A stretch of DNA of 64,000 bases from Conexibacter sp. SYSU D00693 (GCF_017084525.1 NZ_CP070950.1:4030001-4094000); one strand, 5' to 3'; shown: positions 51,323-59,926, counted from the first letter of the stretch. Numbers and translations: made by a program. Notes: generated by a model not told the origin, from the letters alone.

Positions 51323-52305
51323 GTCGCCTTGCGCAGCAGCCAGAGGAACAGCGGCACGCCGAGGATCACCATGAGCGGGCCGACGGGCAGCTCCACGGGG
51401 GCGACGACGGTGCGCGCGAGCGTGTCGCCGACGAGGAGCAGCGCCGCGCCGCAGACCGCGGAGGCGCCGACGACGTAGCCGTGGCTCGCGGTGCCGCCGG
51501 CGAGGCGGACGAGGTGCGGGACGAGCAGCCCCAGGAAGCCGAGCAGGCCGGCGAGCGCCGCGGCGCTCGACGCGAGCAGTGCGGCGGCCGCCCCGGCGCC
51601 GAGGCGGATCATGCGCGGCCGCGCGCCGAGGGACTCCGCGACGTCGTCGCCCAGCGCGAGCCGGTCGAGCGGCCGCACCAGCAGCGCCGCCAGCACGAAG
51701 CCGACGAGGAAGTACGGCCAGGCGACGTCCATCCCCGCCCAGCCCTCGGTCGTCAGGCCGCCGGCGAGGAAGAAGATGGCCGACGAGACGCGGTCGGCGT
51801 AGGCCGCCATGAGCGACGTCGTCGCCGCGGCGAACAGCGACGAGATCGCGATGCCGGCGAGGATCAGCCGGCCGATGCCTCCGCCGTTGGGACCGGTCCA
51901 CGCGACGGCGAGGACCAGGCCGGCGGCGAGGAGCCCGAACGTCAGCGCCCCGACCGGCAGCAGGGCGATCGAGTCGGGGAAGACGAGCAGGATGAGCATC
52001 GCGCCGAAGCCCGCGCCGCCGGTGACGCCGATGACGTCGGGCGAGGCGAGCGGGTTGGCCAGCGCGCCCTGCAGGAGCGCGCCGGCCACGCCGAGCGCGG
52101 CGCCGACGACGATCGCGCAGACCGTCCGCGGGAGGCGCAGCTGCAGGACGATCTCCTTGAGCGGCCCGTCCTCCGCGCTGCCCGTGACCGCGTCGACGAC
52201 GTCACGCAGCGGCACGTGCACCGCGCCGAGCGTCATCGAGGCGGCGGCGCCGGCGGCCAGGGCCACCAGCGCCACGAGCACCACGGAGGTCTGCCGCAGG
52301 GCCAC
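51319..52305 (-). CDS. hmuU: ABC transporter permease for haem/iron import (HmuU-like, FecCD family)
   Basis: A 328-residue FecCD-type permease with about nine hydrophobic helices. Family landmarks are LRLPRTVCAIVVGAALGVAG (about 48-67), GALLQGALANPLASPDVIGV (about 66-85, the 'Q...NPLA.P..LG' block) and GFLGLLVPHLVRL (about 255-267), followed by a loop ending in a carboxyl-terminal helix. The GTG start is 2 nt after the stop of the binding-protein gene and the gene overlaps the ATPase start. It probably works as a homodimer. Confidence 0.87.
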
Positions 52306-52307
52306 GG

Positions 52308-53180
52308 CTAGGTCCCGAGGAACTTCCGGCGCACGTCGCGGATCGTCCGGCCCACGTCCGTGAAGGCCTGCAGCAGCGAGTTGCCGGTCGAGACGAAGAC
52401 CTTGCCGCGGCGCGCGGCGTTCGTGCGCCGCCAGCCGGGGCGGTTCTGGATCTCGCGCGCGATGCGCCCGATGTCGCTCGGGTTGCCGTGGGGCACGGCG
52501 ATGATCACGTCGGGGTTGCGCGCGACGATCGCCTCGTCGGAGATGCGCGCGTAGCCGCCGCTGCTGCGCAGCCCGGCGGTGATGAGCCGGCCGCCGGCGT
52601 AGCGGATGACGTCCCCGCCCCAGCTGTTCTCCAGGAACGCGTAGGCGACCTTGCCGACGCCGAGGACGACGAGGACCTTCGGGTGGCGGCGGATGCCGCG
52701 GGTCGCCGCGTTGATGTCGCGGACCATCCTGGCGGCGAGGCCGTCGGCGGCCCGGCGGCGACCGACGAGGCTGCCGATGCGCTGGACCTCGCGCGGGACG
52801 GCGGCGACGGACGTCGGGTCGCTGAGCGCGACCCGCATCCCGAGGCGGCGCATGCCGGCCTCGCCCTTGCGCCAGATCGGGGCGCTGAGCACGAGCTGCG
52901 GGTTGAGCTGGGCGAGCTGCTCGAGGTTGGGCCCGTTGGGGTGGCTGAGGCGCAGGCGCGGGACGCCGCGCAGCTTGGGCGAGATGCGGTCGTTGCCGCC
53001 GAGCGTCATGCCGATGCCCACCGGGCGCACGCCGAGGTCGGCGAGCGTGTTCGCGGTGAACGGCGTGAGCGCGGCGATGCGCTTGGGCGCGGCGTCGGCC
53101 GCGGGCGCGACGGCGCCGGCGAGCAGCGTCGTGGTGGCGAGGACGGCGCCGAGCCGCCTGCGCCGGGCGATGTGGGTCAT
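52308..53180 (-). CDS. hmuT: Haem/iron ABC transporter substrate-binding protein (HmuT-like), no lipobox
   Basis: A 290-residue class III (TroA/FepB-type) binding protein. Core segments are RIAALTPFTANTLADLGVRPVG (about 34-55), NLEQLAQLNPQLVLSAP near 85 and EAIVARNPDVIIAVPHG near 220. The N-terminus is a signal (LGAVLATTTLLAGAVAPAADA) that contains no cysteine, so this is not a lipoprotein. That is unusual for a Gram-positive binding protein and implies a free or otherwise retained form. The ATG has AGGGGG 10 nt upstream, so the transcript is leadered. It is first in the operon, starting near the iron box at 53236. Confidence 0.83.
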   Translation of the reverse strand: MTHIARRRRLGAVLATTTLLAGAVAPAADAAPKRIAALTPFTANTLADLGVRPVGIGMTLGGNDRISPKLRGVPRLRLSHPNGPNLEQLAQLNPQLVLSAPIWRKGEAGMRRLGMRVALSDPTSVAAVPREVQRIGSLVGRRRAADGLAARMVRDINAATRGIRRHPKVLVVLGVGKVAYAFLENSWGGDVIRYAGGRLITAGLRSSGGYARISDEAIVARNPDVIIAVPHGNPSDIGRIAREIQNRPGWRRTNAARRGKVFVSTGNSLLQAFTDVGRTIRDVRRKFLGT

Positions 53181-53235
53181 GCGTGGTCCCCCTGCCGTGA
53201 GGTGTGCCTGGCCATTCCGACCGAGGCGGTGGGTC

Positions 53236-53282
53236 TTCGGGTTAGGCTACCCGAAAGCCACGCTCGAGTTCGGCTACCCTAA
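53236..53282. promoter_or_regulatory. DtxR/IdeR-like iron box region between haem operon and hugZ-like gene
   Basis: TTCGGGTTAGGCTACCCGAA (53236-53255) has perfect 7-bp arms TTCGGGT/ACCCGAA around TAGGCT. It closely resembles the DtxR/IdeR consensus TTAGGTTAGGCTAACCTAA. A related inverted half, TTCGGCTACCCTAA, lies at 53269-53282. The TAGGCT/AGCCTA core also provides -10-like hexamers on both strands, so a bound iron-loaded repressor would block both divergent units. Confidence 0.7.
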
Positions 53283-53354
53283 CCGTCAGCGCCCCGCGGG
53301 GCGCGCCGTCCAACGGGCAGGGGGCTCGTGCCGGCGGCCGAGCTAGGAGCCTTC

Positions 53355-54173
53355 ATGTCCGACACCGCGACCCGGCCGTTCGACCACGACGCGCCGGCCG
53401 ACGTCTTCCGCGTCCCGCAGCCGCTCTCGCCGGCGCCCGAGGCGCGCCGTCGCACCGCCGCGGAGGAGGCCCGGACGCTCGTGGCCCAGGCGACGCTCGG
53501 CACGCTGGCGACGCTGAGCGACGACGGCCATCCGTGGGGGTCGATGGTCGCCTACGGCAGCCTCGAGGACGGCTCGCCCGTGCTCTGCGTCTCGACGCTC
53601 GCCGAGCACGGCCGCAACCTCCTGCGCGACGCGCGCGCCAGCCTCGTCGTCACCGAGGCCGACCGCGAGGGCGACCCGCTCGACGGCGGCCGCGTGACGC
53701 TCGCCGGCCGCGCCGTCCGCCCCGAGGGCGAGCGCGCCGCCGCCGCCCGCGCCGCGCACGTGGCCGCCGTCCCGGCCGCCGAGACCTACGCCGACTTCGG
53801 CGACTTCGCCCTCTACGTCCTCGAGGTCGACCGGGTGCGCTGGGTCGGCGGCTTCGGCCGCATGGACTCCGCGACGGCCGAGGACTACCGCGCGGCCGAG
53901 CCCGACCCCGTCGCAGCGAGCGCCGCCTACGCCGTGCGCCACCTCAACGACGACCACGCCGACGTCCTCCTGCTCGTCGCCCAGGTCCTCGGCGGCTACG
54001 GCGACGCGGAGTCCGCCACGTGCGTGCGCGCCGACCGCTACGGCCTCGACCTGCGCGTGAAGACGCCTCGCGGCGGCGCGCCCTGCCGCATCGGCTTCGC
54101 CGAGCCGATCACGGCGCCCGACGGCCTGCGCGCCGCGTCGGTCGAGCTCGCCCAGCGCGCCCGCACCGCCTAG
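53355..54173 (+). CDS. HugZ-like haem oxygenase family protein (pyridoxamine oxidase fold + DUF2470)
   Basis: A 272-residue protein. The N-terminal split beta-barrel of pyridoxamine-5'-phosphate oxidase type (about 40-170) includes TLGTLATLSDDGHPWGSMVAYG and RVRWVGGFGRM. The C-terminal DUF2470 domain contains AVRHLNDDHADVLLLVAQ (about 195-212), where the His of NDDH binds haem or metal in related HugZ-type haem-degrading enzymes. AGGAG lies 5 nt before ATG 53355. It is divergent from the haem uptake operon and shares the iron box, so it probably releases iron from imported haem. FMN-dependent flavin reductase activity is an alternative. Confidence 0.83.
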   Translation: MSDTATRPFDHDAPADVFRVPQPLSPAPEARRRTAAEEARTLVAQATLGTLATLSDDGHPWGSMVAYGSLEDGSPVLCVSTLAEHGRNLLRDARASLVVTEADREGDPLDGGRVTLAGRAVRPEGERAAAARAAHVAAVPAAETYADFGDFALYVLEVDRVRWVGGFGRMDSATAEDYRAAEPDPVAASAAYAVRHLNDDHADVLLLVAQVLGGYGDAESATCVRADRYGLDLRVKTPRGGAPCRIGFAEPITAPDGLRAASVELAQRARTA

Positions 54174-54293
54174 GCAGGACGTAGGCAGCGTGAGAAGAAA
54201 GGGACAGGCCCCTTCTTCTCACGCGCCCGGCAGGCCTAGGCACGACGTAGGCGGCGTGAGAAGAAAGGGACAGGCCCCTTCTTCTCACGCGCC
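54171..54293. repeat. Two tandem palindromic terminator units between convergent genes
   Basis: Two 57-bp copies (54171-54227 and 54237-54293) are offset by 66 bp and differ at two bases. Each contains a long hairpin (54188-54224 and 54254-54290) with GCGTGAGAAGAA paired to TTCTTCTCACGC, continued by GGG/CCC around an ACAGG loop. Copy 1 starts at the stop codon of the HugZ-like gene, and copy 2 ends 6 nt before the end of the convergent monooxygenase operon. They probably terminate both operons. Confidence 0.75.
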
Positions 54294-54298
54294 GCGCT

Positions 54299-54628
54299 TC
54301 AGCCGTGCGCGGCCTGGGCCTCGTGGACGTCCGAGATGATCAGGACCGCGTCGTCGGTCATGACCATCCGGCCGTAGTAGGTCGACATCACGACCTGGAT
54401 CAGCGAGCCGTCGACGGGGAAGCCGCACTCGTCGCTGAGCTCGTCGAAGTCCAGCCGCAGGCGCCCGTGGGCGCGGACCTCGTGGTAGCTGGCGTTCTCG
54501 AGGACCTCGACGCCCTCCTGCTCGCACAGGGCGTCGGCGATCGCGTCGCCCTCGACGGAGCGCGCGATGGTGATCCCGACGACGTCGAACGCCTCCGGGG
54601 GCGCGTCGCCGGGCGGCGAGGCGCTCAT
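54299..54628 (-). CDS. Monooxygenase coupling/effector protein (MmoB/DmpM family)
   Basis: A 109-residue regulatory protein that binds the hydroxylase and tunes oxygen activation in soluble di-iron monooxygenases. The DmpM/MmoB fold is evident: FDVVGITIARSVEGDAIADA (about 15-34), ASYHEVRAHGRLRLDFDEL near 50 and the C-terminal TYYGRMVMTDDAVLI with the conserved aromatic-rich strand. It has no cofactor-binding motif, as expected. The ATG overlaps the beta-subunit stop (ATGA), so the order alpha-beta-coupling protein is one transcript. A pair of strong hairpins follows immediately downstream. Confidence 0.9.
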   Translation of the reverse strand: MSASPPGDAPPEAFDVVGITIARSVEGDAIADALCEQEGVEVLENASYHEVRAHGRLRLDFDELSDECGFPVDGSLIQVVMSTYYGRMVMTDDAVLIISDVHEAQAAHG

Positions 54629-55668
54629 GCCGGCACCGCCTCGGCGAGCCCGGCCTCGGCGACGAGCGCCGCGCGCTCCGCCTCCAGGCGGCCCAGCGCC
54701 GCCGTGGCGTCGCCGCCCGGCACGCCGTCCAGCAGCGGGGCGAGCGCCTCGACCGCCTCGCGGGCGTCCGCGGTCCAGCTCGCCAGCCAGCCGTCGACGA
54801 GCCGGCGGTTCTCGGCGCCGTGGGCCTCGTCCGCGCAGACGAAGCGCGCGAACTCCACGGCCAGCGCCCGCCACCACGACCACTCGCGCTGCGCGTGGCG
54901 CACGACGACCGGCGTCACCGGGTCGGCGCCCGCGAGCGCGGGGCGCAGCAGCAGCTCGCGTCGCACGCCGACGCCGAGCAGCGGCTCGACCGCCAGGCCG
55001 GTGGCGACGATGAGCTCGCCCCAGTCGGTGATCGTGCCGAGGCGCTCGACGCAGCGACGCGCCGGCTGCCACTCGGGCGCCTGCGTCCACCGCGCCTTGG
55101 CGTCCTCGATGGCGAAGCCGCCCAGCGCCTCGTCGAGGTCCATGCCGGTGACGACGAGCGCCTGGGCCTGGCGCTGCTTCATCGCCGCGTAGAGGACGAG
55201 CACGTGGGTGAGCACGTCGCTGAGCGCCGCCCGCGAGCGGCGCGTCACCAGCGACCAGATCCCGTGCTCGACGAACGCCGGCACCTGGCCGTCGCGGCGC
55301 AGGACCTCGAGCCACGCGGGGTCGAGCTCCTCGAGCAGCCCCTCGTCGCGCGCGCCGCGCACCGCGTCGTCGATCTCGCGCTCGGTCTGCGCGCCCTGCT
55401 GGTAGTAGGGCCGCTCCCACAGCTCGCTCGGGTCGCGGAAGGCCGACCACGTCGCGTCGAGCGCCGTCGAGCCGTCGTCCCACGTCCCGCGTCCGTCCTC
55501 GAAGCCCACCATGTAGCCGCCGGTCATGAACCGGTGCACCGAGGGCTGGGTGTCGAGCGTGATGTCCTCGTAGATCGACGCCTTGCGGCCCTTCGGGACG
55601 ACCCACTGGAACGTCCGCTCGGGCTCGTCGGCGCGGCGCCGGCGGCGACCGCCCTCCGGCGAGGCCAT
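54625..55668 (-). CDS. Soluble di-iron monooxygenase hydroxylase beta subunit
   Basis: A 347-residue beta subunit of the propane/methane/phenol monooxygenase type. It is ferritin-like but lacks the iron ligands. Conserved features are HRFMTGGYMVGFEDGRGTWD (about 33-52), DPSELWERPYYQQGAQTERE (about 64-83) and QREWSWWRALAVEFARF in the C-terminal third. The ATG shares one base with the alpha-subunit stop (TGATG). A longer frame is open upstream, but the coupled ATG is preferred. It supports the hydroxylase dimer. Confidence 0.9.
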   Translation of the reverse strand: MASPEGGRRRRRADEPERTFQWVVPKGRKASIYEDITLDTQPSVHRFMTGGYMVGFEDGRGTWDDGSTALDATWSAFRDPSELWERPYYQQGAQTEREIDDAVRGARDEGLLEELDPAWLEVLRRDGQVPAFVEHGIWSLVTRRSRAALSDVLTHVLVLYAAMKQRQAQALVVTGMDLDEALGGFAIEDAKARWTQAPEWQPARRCVERLGTITDWGELIVATGLAVEPLLGVGVRRELLLRPALAGADPVTPVVVRHAQREWSWWRALAVEFARFVCADEAHGAENRRLVDGWLASWTADAREAVEALAPLLDGVPGGDATAALGRLEAERAALVAEAGLAEAVPA

Positions 55669-57332
55669 CAGAGCATCACCGGCTTGGGACGCAGGCCGGG
55701 CGCGCCGTTGCCGTCGCCCATCACCGCGCCGAACGGGTCGCTCGGGTCGTGCCACGAGCCGTTGGGCAGCCCCATCGCCTCCGCGGTGAGGATGTTCGGC
55801 GAGACGACCTCCATGTCACAGCGCTCGATGTCCTCGATCGTCCAGAGCCGGCCGCCGTGCAGCCGCGGCTGGCCGACGAGCGTCTTGCCGTCCGAGCGGA
55901 TGAGCCCGAGCTCGCGGATGACCTCCGACAGCGCCTTGCCGTGCCAGCGGTCGAACCAGCCGCGGTCGCCGGTGTAGCGGCCCGGGTTGGACTCGTCGAG
56001 CCACTGGCACTCCTGCGAGCAGTAGAAGCGCGTGCGCGGCGTGCCGTGCGGGTCGTTGACCACGCGGTGGCACATGTCGTGGTCCAGGACACAGGGCATC
56101 ATGCAGCTCCAGCACATGGGCGGGGCGCCCTCGAGGAAGCCGTTGAGCAGCAGCGCGCCCTCGTCCGGGTCGGCCAGCAGCGAGTAGGCCTCCCAGATGG
56201 GGCCGTACTCGTCGGTCCAGCCCGGGTAGCGCTCCTCGAACCACGCGAAGTCCGTCTCGGTGAGCGGGTCGAAGCGCCAGAAGTTCAGCGGCCAGGTGGC
56301 GAACGCCAGCGGCGCGAGGCGGTGGTAGAGCCCGCCCGTGATCCGCTCCCGCGCCCGCTCGAACATCGTCGGCGGGATCGACAGGCCCATCTTGCCGAGC
56401 TGCTCGACGTAGGAGCGGTACCAGTCGTCGCGGATCCAGCGGTCCCACTTGTGCAGGTAGCTCTCCTCGTCGGACCGGTCGCGCGAGAAGTACTCCATGA
56501 TCGTCCCGACGAACGGGTCGACGAACGCGTGGACGATCCACCAGGCCTGCTGGAGGTCGCGCTCGATGAGCGGGATGTTCTCCTCCTCCTGGAGGACGGT
56601 GAGCATCGTCGCGTAGCCGTTGGAGATGTGGCGCGCCTCGTCGGACTGCACCGACGAGTACGTCGTGGCCTGGATGAAGTCGCCGTTGCGGGTCCCCACG
56701 TCGGGCAGCGCGACGAAGGCGACGTTCGTGAACGCCGTCTCGATCACCGTCATCATCGTGAACCCGGCCTGGATCGGGTCCCCCGTGAACGAGTGGCTGA
56801 ACATGTTGATGCCCGCACGCGTCAGCAGGTTCTGGGCCATGTAGCGCTGGCCGTCGTGCCAGCCCGCGGGGTCCGGCGAGTGCTTGGCGTACCAGCGCGC
56901 GAGGTTCATCTGCATGCCGATGTGGCGGACCTCGTCGACGAACTGCACGTGGTAGCCGTTGAGCAGCTCCTCGTTGGGCACGACGTCCATGAGGACGGAC
57001 ATGCAGCGCCCGGCCGAGCCCTCGGCGTAGACGAGGATGAGCACGAGCGGCTTCATGACCTCGAGCCAGCGCTCGTCGGCCTTCGTGGGCATGCTCGCCC
57101 GCAGCGCCGCGTCGAAGCCGCCGTAGACGCGGTCGTCCTTCTCGAGCTGCATCGGCAGGTACTCGCGCATGACCTGCTTCATGGGGTCCTTCGCCTTCTC
57201 GGGGAAGACGTAGCGCGTGTCGTAGATCGGGACGGGGTCGTGGTAGTCGCGTGCCCAGCCCAGCTGCGCGATGCGCTCGTGGGTCTTGGTGACGCTGCGC
57301 CGGCGGGTCGTCGTGCTCATGTCGGCGTCCAT
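55668..57332 (-). CDS. Soluble di-iron monooxygenase hydroxylase alpha subunit (propane monooxygenase-like)
   Basis: A 554-residue catalytic subunit (ATG 57332; ATG 57320 also possible). All six di-iron ligands can be placed: E104 (VYAEGS), E134 and H137 (VDEVRHIG), E198 (VIETAF), and E232 and H235 (SDEARHIS). The C-terminal Cys cluster (CWSCMMPC, then FYCSQECQWL) is a YHS-type domain seen in propane and phenol monooxygenases. Closest in style to actinobacterial PrmA/MimA, which hydroxylate propane, acetone, phenol or ethers; the substrate here cannot be fixed. It is first of three coupled genes. The reductase and regulator lie on the opposite strand, a split arrangement. Confidence 0.92.
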   Translation of the reverse strand: MDADMSTTTRRRSVTKTHERIAQLGWARDYHDPVPIYDTRYVFPEKAKDPMKQVMREYLPMQLEKDDRVYGGFDAALRASMPTKADERWLEVMKPLVLILVYAEGSAGRCMSVLMDVVPNEELLNGYHVQFVDEVRHIGMQMNLARWYAKHSPDPAGWHDGQRYMAQNLLTRAGINMFSHSFTGDPIQAGFTMMTVIETAFTNVAFVALPDVGTRNGDFIQATTYSSVQSDEARHISNGYATMLTVLQEEENIPLIERDLQQAWWIVHAFVDPFVGTIMEYFSRDRSDEESYLHKWDRWIRDDWYRSYVEQLGKMGLSIPPTMFERARERITGGLYHRLAPLAFATWPLNFWRFDPLTETDFAWFEERYPGWTDEYGPIWEAYSLLADPDEGALLLNGFLEGAPPMCWSCMMPCVLDHDMCHRVVNDPHGTPRTRFYCSQECQWLDESNPGRYTGDRGWFDRWHGKALSEVIRELGLIRSDGKTLVGQPRLHGGRLWTIEDIERCDMEVVSPNILTAEAMGLPNGSWHDPSDPFGAVMGDGNGAPGLRPKPVML

Positions 57333-57426
57333 GCTCTGCCGGGCGCGGGGGCCGTCGCATCACCCGTCTGCGCGACCTTCGTCACCCGGTCGGCGTCCAC
57401 GGCCCCCGCGGGCCGGTCCACCGGAC

Positions 57427-57432
57427 TACGGT
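57427..57432 (+). promoter_or_regulatory. -10-like element for the SCP2-reductase unit (TACGGT)
   Basis: TACGGT lies 30 nt before ATG 57463, and a strong AGGAGGAG site follows 4-12 nt before that ATG. Unlike most genes in the window this would be a leadered transcript. The 130-bp divergent gap also holds a CGGCCC/GGGCCG inverted repeat near 57400-57416, which could bind a regulator. Confidence 0.35.
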
Positions 57433-57462
57433 CGGCTCGTCCCGACGACGAGGAGGAGCGAC

Positions 57463-57867
57463 ATGGCGCAGTTCGCCGACGCCGACGAGGTCTACCGCTA
57501 CGTGGGGGGCGTGTTCCGCGCCGCCGGCGAGCACCCGGACGCGGGCCCGCCGCTGCGCGCGGCCGGCATCACCCTGCAGATGCACTACGCGGATCCGCCG
57601 TCCCAGATCACGGTGCGCTTCGACGAGCCCTACGAGGTCATCGAGGGCGACACCGACGTCGAGGCCGACGTCCACCTGATGATGCCGGCGGACATCGCCC
57701 ACCAGTACTGGCTGGGCGAGTACAACCTCGCGGTCGGGCTGGCCAAGAAGGAGGTCCGCGCGAAGGGGCCGGTGACGAAGATCCTGCGCCTCGTCCCGCT
57801 GACCAAGCCGCTGTTCCCGCTCTACCGGGACCTGGTCGACGAGAAGGACGCGGCCCCCACGGCCTGA
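57463..57867 (+). CDS. SCP2 sterol-binding-domain protein of the monooxygenase cluster
   Basis: A 134-residue single-domain protein with SCP2-like features: ITLQMHYADPPSQITVRFDE (about 37-56), an acidic strand EGDTDVEADVHLMMPADIAHQ, then a helix YWLGEYNLAVGLAKKEVRAKG and a final helix. SCP2 domains form a hydrophobic tunnel for lipids or steroids. It starts the divergent unit and ends 3 nt before the reductase ATG. Its position inside the monooxygenase cluster suggests it carries or senses the hydrophobic substrate or product; this is inference. It is not a standard component of characterised propane monooxygenases. Confidence 0.8.
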   Translation: MAQFADADEVYRYVGGVFRAAGEHPDAGPPLRAAGITLQMHYADPPSQITVRFDEPYEVIEGDTDVEADVHLMMPADIAHQYWLGEYNLAVGLAKKEVRAKGPVTKILRLVPLTKPLFPLYRDLVDEKDAAPTA

Positions 57868-57870
57868 GCG

Positions 57871-58911
57871 ATGCCCCGGGTCGTCCTCGAGCCCATCGGC
57901 GTCGAGCTGGACTGCGACGAGGACGAGACCGTCCTCGAAGCCGCCTTCCGGCAGGGCTACAACCTCGTGCACGGCTGCCGCGAGGGGCAGTGCACGGCGT
58001 GCAAGAGCTTCCTGCTGGAGGGCGACGTCTCGCTCGAGCCCTACTCGACGTTCGCGCTGTCGGACTCCGAGGAGGCCCAGGGCTACACGCTGCTGTGCCG
58101 CGCGCTGCCGGACTCCGACCTCGTCGTCGAGCTCCTGCACGTCGACGAGGACGCGCTGCGCCTCGAGCACCCCATCCGCGAGGGCCGCGCGCGGGTCGCG
58201 GGACTGACCGCGCTGACCCACGACATCGTCCGCCTCGACCTCGACGTCCTCGAGCCGGCCGACTTCGCGTTCACGCCTGGCCAGTACGTCGACGTGGGGA
58301 TCCCCGGCGACGAGGACGGCGCGACGCGGTCGTTCTCCATGGCCAACCTCCCGGCGGAGGGACGGCTCGAGCTCGTGGTCAAGCGCTACCCGGGCGGCCG
58401 CTTCTCCGGGCTGCTCGACCCGGCCGACCCGCAGCTGGCGGTCGGCGACGAGCTGGCGATCAAGGGCCCGTACGGCGCGATGCACCTGCGCGACACCACG
58501 CGCCCGGTGCTGCTGGTCGCGGGCGGCTCGGGCATCGGCCCGGTCCTGTCGCTGCTGCGCCGCCTCGCGCAGGTGCGCAGCACGCGGCCCGTGCGCTTCT
58601 TCTACGGCGCGCGCACGCGGGACGACCTCCTGCTCGGCGACGAGGTGGCCGCGCTCGGCGCGCAGCTGGCGGACTTCGCCTACGTCCCGGTGCTGTCGGA
58701 GGACGTGTGGGACGGCGCGACCGGCCTGGTCCACGAGGCGGCGGCGGCCGCGCTGGCGGCCGGCGAGGTCGAGGCGCCGGAGGTCTACACGTGCGGACCG
58801 CCGCCGATGGTCGAGGCGCTCCAGGCGCTGCTGACCACCCGCCACGGCGTCCCGGACGCCGACATCGCGTTCGACAAGTTCACGACGGCGGCCGAGACCG
58901 CGGACCTCTGA
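57871..58911 (+). CDS. Monooxygenase NADH reductase (2Fe-2S ferredoxin + FAD/NAD domains)
   Basis: A 346-residue reductase. The N-terminal plant-type ferredoxin domain has CREGQCTACKSFLLEG (C36, C41, C44) and LLCRA (fourth Cys, near 76). The FAD-binding barrel has the RSFSMAN motif near 151-157. The NAD domain has VLLVAGGSGIGPVLSLLRRL near 213 and ends with YTCGPPPMVEAL. This is the MmoC/DmpP/PrmB architecture that feeds electrons to the di-iron hydroxylase encoded divergently. The length is normal. It is transcribed with the SCP2 gene from the opposite strand to the hydroxylase. Confidence 0.92.
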   Translation: MPRVVLEPIGVELDCDEDETVLEAAFRQGYNLVHGCREGQCTACKSFLLEGDVSLEPYSTFALSDSEEAQGYTLLCRALPDSDLVVELLHVDEDALRLEHPIREGRARVAGLTALTHDIVRLDLDVLEPADFAFTPGQYVDVGIPGDEDGATRSFSMANLPAEGRLELVVKRYPGGRFSGLLDPADPQLAVGDELAIKGPYGAMHLRDTTRPVLLVAGGSGIGPVLSLLRRLAQVRSTRPVRFFYGARTRDDLLLGDEVAALGAQLADFAYVPVLSEDVWDGATGLVHEAAAAALAAGEVEAPEVYTCGPPPMVEALQALLTTRHGVPDADIAFDKFTTAAETADL

Positions 58912-58955
58912 ACCCCACCGGTGCCGCGCCCGGCTCCGGTACGGTCGCCGGTGGG

Positions 58956-59852
58956 ATGGCGGCGGTGCTGGAGCAGGAGGCCCTCGCCGGGGTCCAGCGA
59001 GCGCTCGCGACGCTGCGCGAGCCTGCCGGTGCGGGCGCGGTCATGGACCGCGGCCTCCAGGCGCTCTGCCGCCACTGCGGGTTCTGCCGCGCCGTGCTCT
59101 TCCGGGTCGAGGGCTCCGAGCTCGTCGGCGAGGCGATCCACTTCGTCCAGCGCCCCGAGTGGGCGGCCGAGCTGCTGCTCGAGACGCGGCGCACCCGCCT
59201 GCCGCTGCACCACATGGTCCGCGAGACCGAGATGCTGCGTCGCCGGACCGCGGCGATCGTCGCCCACCCCCAGGAGGACCGGCGCGCCTTCACGCCGCTC
59301 ACCACGGCGTTCGAGACGCGGTCCTACGTCGCGGCGCCGCTCGTCGCGGGCGACCACGTCGTCGGCTTCCTGCACGCCGACCACTTCTTCGAGCAGGGCC
59401 GCGACGTCGACGAGCGGGACCGCCTCGTCGTCGCGGTCTTCGCCGAGGGCTTCGGCCTGGCCCTGCACCGCGCCGTGCTGCTCGACCGGGCGGCGGCGGA
59501 GCGCCGCCGGCTCGCCGGCCTCGCCGCCCAGGTGGCGGAGGTCGTCGACGGGCCGCTGGACCTCGACGGCACGCTGGCCCGCGCCGACGACGACCTCCAC
59601 GCGGCGCTGCGCCGCTCCGCGCCGCACCACGGCGGCGGGGAGGGGCGGCTCGAGGGCCTGCTCACGCGCCGCGAGATCGAGGTGCTCGAGCTCATGGCGG
59701 CCGGCGCGACGAACGCCGCGATCGCCCGCGAGCTCGTCGTGTCCGACCAGACGGTCAAGACGCACGTCTCGCACGTGCTGCGCAAGCTGCGGGCGATCAA
59801 CCGCGCCGATGCGGTCTCGCGCTACCACCGCCTCGCGCGCCCCAGGGACTAG
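58956..59852 (+). CDS. GAF-LuxR transcriptional regulator of the monooxygenase cluster
   Basis: A 298-residue regulator. A GAF-like sensor (about 25-170; VAAPLVAGDHVVGFLHADHF near 120) is followed by a linker and a C-terminal LuxR helix-turn-helix: LTRREIEVLELMAAGATNAA, then IARELVVSDQTVKTHVSHVL (about 235-275). LuxR/GAF activators of this size are often linked to actinobacterial alkane or propane monooxygenases. ATG 58956 lies 10 nt after TACGGT (58940-58945), suggesting its own promoter 44 bp after the reductase. The inducer may be an alcohol or ketone product; this is inference. Confidence 0.85.
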   Translation: MAAVLEQEALAGVQRALATLREPAGAGAVMDRGLQALCRHCGFCRAVLFRVEGSELVGEAIHFVQRPEWAAELLLETRRTRLPLHHMVRETEMLRRRTAAIVAHPQEDRRAFTPLTTAFETRSYVAAPLVAGDHVVGFLHADHFFEQGRDVDERDRLVVAVFAEGFGLALHRAVLLDRAAAERRRLAGLAAQVAEVVDGPLDLDGTLARADDDLHAALRRSAPHHGGGEGRLEGLLTRREIEVLELMAAGATNAAIARELVVSDQTVKTHVSHVLRKLRAINRADAVSRYHRLARPRD

Positions 59853-59926
59853 GGCGTCGGACCCCGGGTCCCGGATCAGGGACCGCACGGAGGGCGCCGC
59901 GCGGACGGGCGCGCACCGTGTCGTCC

